Below, piece by piece: positions 6,486 to 13,791 of a stretch of DNA of 16,529 nucleotides; position 1 is the first letter of the stretch, and the number at the start of each line of letters is the position of its first letter. The notes under the pieces were generated by a model. The model saw only the letters and a list, made by a program, of their open reading frames with translations, did not search any database and had not been told where the DNA came from. Source of the stretch: Bacteroidales bacterium (GTDB taxonomy: Bacteria > Bacteroidota > Bacteroidia > Bacteroidales > Dysgonomonadaceae); NCBI GenBank assembly GCA_012518155.1, contig JAAYTC010000167.1, forward strand, positions 1 to 16,529, read 5' to 3'. Made by a program: the position numbers and the translations under genes.

Positions 6486-7766
6486 ATGAAAACGAGAGCA
6501 GTAAGATTATATGGTAAGAAAGATCTTCGATTGGAGGAGTTTGATTTGCCCCCTATTAAAGAGGATGAAATATTAGCCAAGGTGGTGACCGATTCGCTAT
6601 GTATGTCTTCGTACAAGGCGTCGTCGCAAGGAACAGACCATAAGCGAATACCGGATGATGTGGCAGAGAATCCCATTATCATTGGCCACGAATTTGCCGG
6701 TGAACTGCTGGAAGTAGGTGCTAAATGGGCCGACAAGTTTAAACCGGGAGATAAATTCTCCATCCAACCCGCGATCTACTACGAAGGTGGGCCGGTGGGT
6801 ATCCTAAGTGCTCCTGGATACAGCTATCGGTATATCGGTGGGGATGCCACCTACGTGGTTATTCCTAACGAGGTGATGGAACAAGATTGCCTCCTCCCGT
6901 ATCATGGGGAGGGGTATTATCCCGCGTCACTCGCGGAGCCATTATCTTGCGTCATTGGGGCTATGCATGCCAATTATCATACCACCCCGGGAAGCTACAC
7001 GCACAAGATGGAGATCGTGGATGGGGGTAAAATGGCAATTCTAGCCGGTGTGGGGCCCATGGGCCTGGCGGCGATTAACTACGCCCTTCATAGAGAAGAT
7101 CGAAAACCGTCGCTCCTGGTAGTCACGGATGTTGATCAAGCAAGGCTTGATAGGGCGGCATCAATTTACACGGTCGATTTCGCGGCATCAAGAGGAATAA
7201 AACTGCATTATCTTAACACGGGAAAAATGGATAATCCGGTAAAAGAACTGAGAGCTATCAGTGGTGATACCGGCTACGACGATGTGTTTGTATTTGCCCC
7301 GGTGCGTGCGGTAGTTGAACAAGGCGATGCCATACTTGGGTTTGACGGCTGCCTCAATTTTTTTGCCGGACCGGATGATCCTAACTTCAGCGCGACATTC
7401 AATTTTTATAACGTGCACTACGCGTACACGCATATTGTTGGTACCAGCGGTGGAACAGGCGAAGATATGGTAGAAGCACTCGACATCATGAGCAAAGGGT
7501 TGGACCCGGCCGGCTTAATAACGCATATCGGGGGACTGAACGCGGTAGCCGATGCTACCAATAACCTACCCAATATTCCTGGTGGTAAAAAGTTGATCTA
7601 CACGCATATCGACTTGCCACTTACTCCGATAACTGATTTTGGAAAGCTGGGTGAAACCAACCCGTTCTTCAAGGAGCTCGCGGCAATTTGCGATCGGCAT
7701 AAAGGGCTATGGAGCGTGGAGGCCGAAAGCTTTCTGCTATCAAATGTCGATAAATTGGCAGAGTGA
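6486..7766 (+). CDS. Zinc-dependent medium-chain dehydrogenase, L-sorbose-1-phosphate reductase (SorE)-like
   Basis: This 426-residue protein belongs to the medium-chain alcohol dehydrogenase superfamily. Probable catalytic zinc ligands are Cys39 (SLCMSS), His68 and Glu69 (IIGHEFAGE) and Glu151 (AEPLSC). The nucleotide fold is marked by GVGPMG at 188-193. The length, the AEPLSC segment and a long region after the Rossmann fold with INTEGRAL features such as GTSGGTGED resemble SorE-type reductases, which interconvert L-sorbose 1-phosphate and glucitol 6-phosphate with NAD(P)H. The lobe that holds the structural four-cysteine zinc in many alcohol dehydrogenases has no cysteines here. Between two aldolase genes, its likely job is to oxidise or reduce a sugar phosphate or polyol at a secondary hydroxyl. 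The actual substrate is not determined by the sequence; the SorE assignment is family recognition only. Confidence 0.82.
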   Translation: MKTRAVRLYGKKDLRLEEFDLPPIKEDEILAKVVTDSLCMSSYKASSQGTDHKRIPDDVAENPIIIGHEFAGELLEVGAKWADKFKPGDKFSIQPAIYYEGGPVGILSAPGYSYRYIGGDATYVVIPNEVMEQDCLLPYHGEGYYPASLAEPLSCVIGAMHANYHTTPGSYTHKMEIVDGGKMAILAGVGPMGLAAINYALHREDRKPSLLVVTDVDQARLDRAASIYTVDFAASRGIKLHYLNTGKMDNPVKELRAISGDTGYDDVFVFAPVRAVVEQGDAILGFDGCLNFFAGPDDPNFSATFNFYNVHYAYTHIVGTSGGTGEDMVEALDIMSKGLDPAGLITHIGGLNAVADATNNLPNIPGGKKLIYTHIDLPLTPITDFGKLGETNPFFKELAAICDRHKGLWSVEAESFLLSNVDKLAE

Positions 7767-7781
7767 TATTCCGAGGTTCAA

Positions 7782-7812
7782 TCTGTTATGTCGGGCTATT
7801 TATCTATTTTTG
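7782..7812 (+). promoter_or_regulatory. Candidate promoter of the tandem aldolase gene
   Basis: A perfect Bacteroidota -7 box TATTTTTG (TAnnTTTG) stands at 7805-7812, and exactly 19 bases upstream is TCTG (7782-7785), three of four matches to the -33 TTTG. Transcription would begin near 7819, giving a leader of only about 16 bases before the ATG at 7835. The match is on sequence alone. Confidence 0.4.
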
Positions 7813-7834
7813 TCGTGAATATTTATAGTTACAA

Positions 7835-9130
7835 ATGAAACAGCTGGATATTAATTTAATGCACCCGGTGGAACAAATTAACGTGATCATCGGGAGGATC
7901 TATAAAAGTGGAATGACCACCACCTCAGGAGGCAATGTATCCATCCGTGATAAAAACGGGGATATATGGATCACCCCGTCTGGAGTGGATAAAGGGTCGC
8001 TCACCGCGAAAGATATTATGCAGGTGAAGAAGGATGGAACCATCATTGGCCTGCATAAACCCTCTTCGGAACTACCGTTTCACAAGGCAATCTACGAAAC
8101 GAGGCCGGAACTTACCGCGATCATTCATGCCCATCCGCCGGCACTGGTCGCCTTTAGCATTGCCGGGATCGTGCCGGACACCAAAATTGTTCCACAAGCA
8201 CACAATATTTGTGGAGATATCGGTTTCGCGCCTTATGGAACGCCAGGAAGTGACGACCTCGGACAGAAAATCGCTTACGAGTTTCAAGATACCCGTTACA
8301 AGGCCGTGATCATGGAAAATCATGGGGTAGTGCTGGGGGGATCGGATATGATGGACGCGTACCAGCGATTCGAAACATTGGAGTTTTGCTGCCGCACCAT
8401 AATAAATGCCAAAAGGTTGGGAGGCGTCAATTACCTGTCCGACGAGCAAGTGGCGCAGTACGTGAACCACCTCCCGTCTAATATATCTCATTTCATGGAT
8501 ATCGATCACCCTTCCGAGGAGCGTGCCATCCGCACGGAAATGGTAAATATTATTCGGAGAGCTTGTAATCAGGGATTGATGATATCCACCTATGGAACCG
8601 TATCGGCTCGCTGGAAAGGCGATGATTTCCTGATCACGCCCAGCAACGTGGCACGATGGGATATCGTACCCGGGGATATCGTGCAAATCAAGAACGGAAT
8701 GGCAGAGGCAGGGAAAGTCCCGAGTCGTTCCGTGGCACTGCACCAACGAATCTATCAGCTTAACCCGCGTATCAACTCCATTATCTGTACACAGCCGATT
8801 AACCTGATGGCACATGCCGTGAGCGGATCAAAATTCGACGTGCGGACTATTCCAGAAAGCTGGATTTTCCTGCAGGATGTGCCTTCAATCCCCTTCGGGC
8901 TGATCTATAACGATATCGACAGCGTGGCCAAAATGTTCAACGATAATCGAGTGATATTGGTCGAGAACGATAGCGTGTTTGTAACCGGTGATAAATTGTT
9001 AAACACCTTTGATTATCTCGAAGTGGCTGAATTCTCGGCAAACTCGCTGGTAATGGCCGCGTCCATCGGGTCGCTTCAACCCATCGGCGATAAGGAAATA
9101 GAAGAGCTGAAAATCGCGTTTAACGTGTAG
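7835..9130 (+). CDS. Tandem class II aldolase/adducin protein with a degenerate second half
   Basis: This 431-residue protein contains two class II aldolase/adducin folds in a row. The first (about 8-215) is complete: GGNVS (32-36), TPSG (47-50), probable catalytic Glu79 in KPSSELPFH, zinc ligands His98 and His100 in IIHAHP, and His163 in ENHG. The second (about 233-431) aligns motif by motif, but each key residue is changed: Glu79 corresponds to Ser299, His98 to Cys318, His100 to Gln320 and His163 to Asp379. The second half is therefore probably structural or regulatory. Class II aldolases of this type cleave 1-phospho-ketoses (fuculose, rhamnulose, ribulose types) using zinc. It is the second aldolase of the cassette. 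It lies 68 bases after the SorE-like gene, with a possible promoter of its own in the gap. Substrate is not known. Confidence 0.87.
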   Translation: MKQLDINLMHPVEQINVIIGRIYKSGMTTTSGGNVSIRDKNGDIWITPSGVDKGSLTAKDIMQVKKDGTIIGLHKPSSELPFHKAIYETRPELTAIIHAHPPALVAFSIAGIVPDTKIVPQAHNICGDIGFAPYGTPGSDDLGQKIAYEFQDTRYKAVIMENHGVVLGGSDMMDAYQRFETLEFCCRTIINAKRLGGVNYLSDEQVAQYVNHLPSNISHFMDIDHPSEERAIRTEMVNIIRRACNQGLMISTYGTVSARWKGDDFLITPSNVARWDIVPGDIVQIKNGMAEAGKVPSRSVALHQRIYQLNPRINSIICTQPINLMAHAVSGSKFDVRTIPESWIFLQDVPSIPFGLIYNDIDSVAKMFNDNRVILVENDSVFVTGDKLLNTFDYLEVAEFSANSLVMAASIGSLQPIGDKEIEELKIAFNV

Positions 9131-9135
9131 GGAAG

Positions 9136-9165
9136 TTGTAGTTTTCGGCAAACATAGTAACTTCG
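9136..9165 (+). promoter_or_regulatory. Candidate promoter of the E3/lipoate ligase pair
   Basis: TTG at 9136-9138 is followed after 19 bases by TAACTTCG at 9158-9165, a Bacteroidota -7 box with one mismatch (TTCG for TTTG). The spacing agrees with the consensus. Start of transcription would be near 9172, about 36 bases before the ATG at 9208. Confidence 0.42.
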
Positions 9166-9207
9166 CGGAGAGCGTTTCAGAATTTTTAATTTATACAGAC
9201 CGAATAT

Positions 9208-10563
9208 ATGATAGACTTACTTATAATTGGGGGCGGCCCGGCAGGATACGTGGCAGCGGAGAGAGCAGGGAGCGCGGGACTCAGCGTGATCCTGTTTGAA
9301 AAGAAAGCAATGGGAGGTGTTTGCCTTAACGAGGGGTGTATCCCCACGAAAACTTTGCTTTACAGTGCCAAAACCTATGAAAATGCCTTGCAAGGGGATA
9401 AATACGGCGTCTTGGGGGACAACATCCGGTTCGATTACGGGAAAATGATGTCGCGCAAGAAAAAAGTAGTAAGAAAGTTGGTACTGGGAGTCGAGAGCAA
9501 GATGAAATCGAACAAAGTAATCGTGGTGAATGGAGAAGCTGTAATCCAAGGACGCTCGTCGGAAGGGATCGAAATTATTTGTAACGACGAGAAGTACATT
9601 GGTAAAAACTTGCTTATCTGCACCGGTTCCGAATCTGCCACTCCTCCCATACCCGGTTTGAAAGAGGCGGGAGATGTCGTGGTCACCAATCGTGAGATAT
9701 TGGAGATGAACGAGCGGCCCGAGTCGCTGGTGGTGATTGGGGGTGGAGTAATCGGCATGGAGTTCGCGAGTTTTTATAACAGCTTGGGGACCCAGGTAAC
9801 CGTGATAGAGATGCTTCCCGAGATATTGGGCGGAATGGACTTGGAGATATCCGCCGGCCTGCGGGGGGTGTATGCCAAAAAAGGAATCACCTTCCACCTG
9901 AATTCAAAAGTGGTGCAAGTTGAGGGTAATAAGGTACGTTTCGAAAATAACGGGGAGACCCTCGAAGCGGTGGGCGATAAAATCCTGTTAAGCGTTGGGC
10001 GAAGTCCTAACACGGCAGGCATCGGCTTGGAGAACTTGGGCGTGGAACTGTTTCGAGGCGGGATTAAGGTGGACGAGAAAATGAGGACAAATGTGCCGGG
10101 TGTTTTTGCCGCGGGCGATGTCACGGGATTCTCACTACTGGCTCATACGGCAAGTCGCGAAGGTGAGGTGGTGGTCAATAACCTCACGGGGCGGAACGAT
10201 ATCATGCGGTACAATGCCATACCTTCGGTGATTTATACCAATCCGGAGGCAGCCGGGGTAGGGGAGACCGAGGAGTCGGCCAAGGCGAAAAATATCGCGT
10301 ACAAAGTAGCTAAACTCCCCATGGCCTATTCCGGCCGCTTTGTTGCCGAAAACGAGGGAGGAACCGGCTTATGTAAAGTAATACTCGGCGAAAAGCACGA
10401 GGAGGTGATCGGGGTACATATGTTGGGTAATCCCTCTAGCGAGATTATCTACGGTGCTTGTATCGCTATCGAACAAGAGATGACACTGAAAGAGATGCAA
10501 GAGGTAGTATTCCCGCACCCAACCGTAAGTGAAATTATAAAAGAGGTGGTCTTCTCGATATAA
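9208..10563 (+). CDS. lpdA: Dihydrolipoyl dehydrogenase (E3)
   Basis: This 451-residue flavoprotein re-oxidises the dihydrolipoyl arm of E2 and passes electrons through FAD and a disulfide to NAD. It has the N-terminal FAD-binding GGGPAG (8-13), the redox disulfide Cys39/Cys44 in GGVCLNEGCIPTK, the NAD-binding Rossmann motif GGGVIG (about 178-183), the second FAD motif AAGDV (about 301-305), and the C-terminal FPHPTVSE with the His437/Glu442 catalytic pair that the partner subunit uses in the dimer. The length is normal for the family. It stands 18 bases upstream of the lipoate ligase, so these two are almost surely co-transcribed. With E1 and E2 at the start of the cassette it completes the complex, although E3 is often shared by several complexes in a cell. 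Confidence 0.96.
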   Translation: MIDLLIIGGGPAGYVAAERAGSAGLSVILFEKKAMGGVCLNEGCIPTKTLLYSAKTYENALQGDKYGVLGDNIRFDYGKMMSRKKKVVRKLVLGVESKMKSNKVIVVNGEAVIQGRSSEGIEIICNDEKYIGKNLLICTGSESATPPIPGLKEAGDVVVTNREILEMNERPESLVVIGGGVIGMEFASFYNSLGTQVTVIEMLPEILGGMDLEISAGLRGVYAKKGITFHLNSKVVQVEGNKVRFENNGETLEAVGDKILLSVGRSPNTAGIGLENLGVELFRGGIKVDEKMRTNVPGVFAAGDVTGFSLLAHTASREGEVVVNNLTGRNDIMRYNAIPSVIYTNPEAAGVGETEESAKAKNIAYKVAKLPMAYSGRFVAENEGGTGLCKVILGEKHEEVIGVHMLGNPSSEIIYGACIAIEQEMTLKEMQEVVFPHPTVSEIIKEVVFSI

Positions 10564-10581
10564 ATAACAGGTACCCTTCGA

Positions 10582-11310
10582 ATGAACATCGTTGTATCGC
10601 GCTCTAATACCCCGGCTTTTAACCTGGCGGCAGAGGAGTATCTTTTCTCAAGAAAAGAGGAGGATTTTTTGTTTTTGTATCGGAATGAACCGAGTGTGAT
10701 CATCGGATCGAACCAAGCTGTGCTGAACGAGGTGGATCCCGACTTTTGTATCGAAAATGATATTCGGATTATACGGAGGCTTTCGGGAGGAGGTGCTGTG
10801 TATCATGACTTGGGCAATTTTAACTATAGCTTCATTCATGGGAAAACAGACCAACCACTCAGTGCCCGTTTCTTGGATCCGATCGTAAGTGCTTTGCACG
10901 CGATGGGAATACCGGTGGAAATTCGAAAACGAAAAGATTTATGGCTGGGAGAGTATAAGGTGTCCGGTACTGCCTCGCATTTGTCAGGTGGTAGAGAATT
11001 GCATCACGGTACGCTGCTTTACGATTCCGATTTAAAAATGCTAAAACATTCGTTGCGAGCCGAGAATAGGAATCTAATCAAAAAAGCAACCGCGTCTGTT
11101 GTAAGTCCTGTTTGTAACATAAAGGAATACTTGAAAGAAAATAGAGGAGCTGCTCCCGATGTGGGGGACTTTTTTAAACAGTGGTCCGGCCAATTGGCAA
11201 TTTTGCTGAATGCACCCGACATTTTGATGTTGGAGAAAGAGCAAGTGACAGCCATCGAGGTACTGCAGCAAGAAAAATACAATCGTAGGGAATGGAATTA
11301 CCGGAAATAA
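10582..11310 (+). CDS. lplA: Lipoate-protein ligase A, catalytic domain only
   Basis: This 242-residue protein belongs to the LplA/LipB/BirA superfamily. It shows the adenylate-binding segments IIGSNQ (40-45) and RRLSGGGAVYHD (65-76), and the probable catalytic Lys126 in GEYKVSGTAS, followed by HHGTLLYDSDL. Such enzymes activate free lipoate with ATP and attach it to the lysine of the lipoyl domain of E2 (or of the glycine-cleavage H protein). It ends at EWNYRK, where longer LplA proteins of about 335 residues continue into a C-terminal accessory domain; this domain is absent, as in other short ligases. It closes the cassette, 18 bases after E3, so its likely client is the E2 encoded at the left edge. 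A separate accessory domain protein could exist elsewhere. Confidence 0.9.
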   Translation: MNIVVSRSNTPAFNLAAEEYLFSRKEEDFLFLYRNEPSVIIGSNQAVLNEVDPDFCIENDIRIIRRLSGGGAVYHDLGNFNYSFIHGKTDQPLSARFLDPIVSALHAMGIPVEIRKRKDLWLGEYKVSGTASHLSGGRELHHGTLLYDSDLKMLKHSLRAENRNLIKKATASVVSPVCNIKEYLKENRGAAPDVGDFFKQWSGQLAILLNAPDILMLEKEQVTAIEVLQQEKYNRREWNYRK

Positions 11311-11397
11311 AACGACCACCCCTGTCCCAAAGGGTGCTACCCATCCATTGAATAGCCTCTAATGAGGTGATTATATGTCTGCTATCATTATGCCCTC

Positions 11398-12363
11398 TTA
11401 GGGGATGGGACTCATAACAGCGGGTGAATTTGCTTGACAATCATGCAACCGCCCTTGCCAACTTTCGCGCTCCCTGAAACGCTTTGCGATCATTTCCGTT
11501 ACCACGTGATTTTTCTGACCCCAGTCGGGAGCGATCAGTAATTTTTTTGGAGACTGTGAGGTAAACCGTTCAATGTAGATGGAGGGGTGTAAACGCTCCG
11601 CGAAATCCACGCAGAGATCAATATACTCGTCCAACTCAAAAAGATGGAACGATTCGGGGAGTAAACGGTGCTCCTTTGCCATGGCCGTTCCTCGAATAAT
11701 TTGCAATTGATGTAATTTCAGCGTCGTCAAAGGGAGTCCGGAGAGTACATCGGCATGATGCAACAACTCCTCACGAGTTTCGCCCGGAAGTCCCAGTATC
11801 ATGTGCGCGCCCACGATAATGCCCCGTTCAGCTGTCTTCCTAATCATCTGGTCCGATTCTTCGTAGGTGTGCTGTCGGTTGATCCTTTCAAGGGTTCTAT
11901 TTAGGGTCGACTCTACGCCGTACTCTATCATCACGAATGTTTTTTTACTCAATTTCTCGAAATAATCCAGTAGATCAGGAGGCATACAATCGGGACGGGT
12001 TCCCACGATCAAGCCCACCACCCCGGGATAGGATAGTGCTTCCTCGTACTTGTCGGTGAGCACTTCCAAACTGTCGTAGGTATTGGTATACGATTGGAAA
12101 TAGGCCAGGTATTTCATCTCTGGGTACTTGCGAGAAAAAAAATCGATCCCGTCGGCCATCTGTTCCGTTATCGTTTTGGTCGGCTTGCCATACCCCGGGC
12201 TAAAGCTCTGGTTGTTGCAATAGGTACATCCGCCCCTTCCTTTACTGCCATCTCTATTGGGACAAGTAAAACCAGCATTGAGGGATATCTTCTGCACCTT
12301 AAATGGGAATCGTGCAGCGAGGAATTCAGAAAAATCTCTATAGGGTTTATTTGTTGAAAACAC
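11398..12363 (-). CDS. TIGR01212-family radical SAM protein (YhcC/YtqA type)
   Basis: This 321-residue protein carries a radical SAM iron-sulfur site with three cysteines, Cys34, Cys46 and Cys49, in FTCPNRDG...GGCTYCNN, the spacing typical of the YhcC/YtqA family and not the usual CxxxCxxC. Further family marks are SYTNTY (91-96), GTRPDC (121-126), YGVES (about 148-152) and GLPGET (about 193-198), the last involved in SAM binding. The reaction of this family is not known to me. The start is a GTG: an in-frame stop lies only five codons upstream and no ATG precedes the conserved region. That GTG lies inside the end of the DUF418 gene, a 17-base overlap, so translation is probably coupled to it. 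Confidence 0.9.
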   Translation of the reverse strand: MFSTNKPYRDFSEFLAARFPFKVQKISLNAGFTCPNRDGSKGRGGCTYCNNQSFSPGYGKPTKTITEQMADGIDFFSRKYPEMKYLAYFQSYTNTYDSLEVLTDKYEEALSYPGVVGLIVGTRPDCMPPDLLDYFEKLSKKTFVMIEYGVESTLNRTLERINRQHTYEESDQMIRKTAERGIIVGAHMILGLPGETREELLHHADVLSGLPLTTLKLHQLQIIRGTAMAKEHRLLPESFHLFELDEYIDLCVDFAERLHPSIYIERFTSQSPKKLLIAPDWGQKNHVVTEMIAKRFRERESWQGRLHDCQANSPAVMSPIP

Positions 12364-13636
12364 GGTGGTCTGTTTTTTTTATTGGTTGCCATTTTAAGTA
12401 CGTGCCCGAACGCCATAACCATTCTAGGGGCCCGTAGATAAAATGTTTTAGCCATATTTTGCTAATGATAATCTGCAACGCGTAAATTAGCAATCCAATG
12501 GCAAAGAGTGTTGTAATACTTAACCCTCCAAATATAGTGCCAAATCCCCATCCGGAAAAAAGTATGGCTCCAACTACACCTTGGGCTTCGTAGTTTGTTA
12601 GCCCCATCCGTCCATACGGGGTGAGCACATCTAGGTACTTTCCAATACCTTTCAGCTGGTATAGAACGATAAATCCAAGGGCTAATATGCTGGATTGAAC
12701 CAAGATGGCTATATCGTTCAACGAGGAGTTGATGAGCGCGATAAGTGGTACATCAACGTTGTTCGCTATATGTTCCATCAAGTTGATGGGTTCTTGCGGC
12801 GAAATGAGACGATTTACCAGCCCAATGGCGATGCCTATAGCGAAAAAAAGAGCGAGGAGGAGTAGGTTTCTTTTTCGTTTTATATGTACCTCTTCAAAAA
12901 ATCGGACACGCCCTACCAAGAATCCCAAGATAAACAAGGCTAGCGTAACATACCCCCTCGAGCTCAATACAAACTGATGCCGTAATTTCCCCTTCATATT
13001 TGTAGTGAGGTTCTCTTTCGCCGACGCGATAAAGGTACTCTTGTTGAGGGTACTATTTATGTCGTCCGGTTGGGTAGTTCCGTTTTCATCCGCGGACGGT
13101 ACCGGAGGTGAAGATGGGGTTATCGTTGTTGTTTGTGTAACTTTAACATGGTCGAACCCGATGATTGATAGTAGGGGGATACCTGACAACAATAGGCAGC
13201 TAATTAGAATTAACACCCAATTCCTTAAGGGGAAAAGCAAAACCAGAATAACTCCAAAAACCGCGTACAAAGTAAGGATATCAACAAACGAGAAACAGAT
13301 TCCAATCAAACCAATCACGAAGAGCAGAACCATTCTCCATAAAAACCGACCCCGAAAATCAACACCTTTTTTGGAAGCCCTATCCATCTGGATGAAAAAA
13401 CTTAATCCAAACAGGAAAGAAAAAATGTTTATAAACCTACCCGCGATAAAGCGGCTTGAGAACCATAGAATGATGGAATCAGATTTCGAAAAATCACTGC
13501 TTGCTTGTATTGAATCACTGGAATAGCCAAAGTGTTGCAACATGTGTATCAAGATTACTCCCAATAGGGCAAATCCTCTCAACGCGTCGATAACCGTTAT
13601 TCGTTGCCCGAGGACTTTTAATGAGCTGTTTCCCAT
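12347..13636 (-). CDS. DUF418 family integral membrane protein
   Basis: The protein has the N-terminal signature RITVIDALRGFALLG and the C-terminal block PYGRMGLTNYEAQG...GPLEWLWR of DUF418 membrane proteins, with about nine to ten hydrophobic segments. Between the first group of segments and the DUF418 part is a polar Ser/Thr/Pro/Asp-rich loop of about 60 residues (roughly 165-225) that is probably exposed. Starting at the ATG at 13636 gives 429 residues and puts the signature twelve residues in, as in the family. A GTG at 13693 would add 19 hydrophobic residues and is less likely. The cellular role is unknown; relatives occur beside transport and acyltransferase-like genes. It overlaps the radical SAM gene by 17 bases and follows the rpsA terminator. 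Confidence 0.87.
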   Translation of the reverse strand: MGNSSLKVLGQRITVIDALRGFALLGVILIHMLQHFGYSSDSIQASSDFSKSDSIILWFSSRFIAGRFINIFSFLFGLSFFIQMDRASKKGVDFRGRFLWRMVLLFVIGLIGICFSFVDILTLYAVFGVILVLLFPLRNWVLILISCLLLSGIPLLSIIGFDHVKVTQTTTITPSSPPVPSADENGTTQPDDINSTLNKSTFIASAKENLTTNMKGKLRHQFVLSSRGYVTLALFILGFLVGRVRFFEEVHIKRKRNLLLLALFFAIGIAIGLVNRLISPQEPINLMEHIANNVDVPLIALINSSLNDIAILVQSSILALGFIVLYQLKGIGKYLDVLTPYGRMGLTNYEAQGVVGAILFSGWGFGTIFGGLSITTLFAIGLLIYALQIIISKIWLKHFIYGPLEWLWRSGTYLKWQPIKKTDHRVFNK

Positions 13637-13737
13637 TCTGTTTAAAAATGATGCCGTGATGATGTTTATGAATACTATCAGCACATTAAACACCTGTAAT
13701 AATAGAATGTTTTCGTGAAATAGCTTAATGGGTATAA

Positions 13738-13771
13738 AAAAACTGCCCGGATTCGATCACGGGCAGTTTTT
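13738..13771 (-). terminator. Rho-independent terminator of rpsA
   Basis: A 12-base-pair perfect stem (13738-13749 with 13760-13771; core CTGCCCG/CGGGCAG) with a ten-base loop lies 21 bases beyond the rpsA stop codon. Read on the minus strand it is followed by a run of T residues. The A/T flanks are symmetric, so it could act in both directions, but only rpsA runs into it. Confidence 0.92.
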
Positions 13772-13791
13772 ACTATGTGTAGATGGAGGGA

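Noticed and set aside
8072..8815. Long minus-strand frame of 247 codons.
   Set aside because: It is antisense to the tandem aldolase, which has clear domains and motifs; the translation shows no recognisable family.
11317..11336. CACCC/GGGTG hairpin between the convergent lplA and radical SAM genes as a terminator.
   Set aside because: Only five base pairs, a ten-base loop and no T run on either strand.
13637..13693. GTG start at 13693 for the DUF418 protein.
   Set aside because: It adds 19 residues before the family's usual N-terminus, while the ATG at 13636 fits the family; it remains a lesser possibility.
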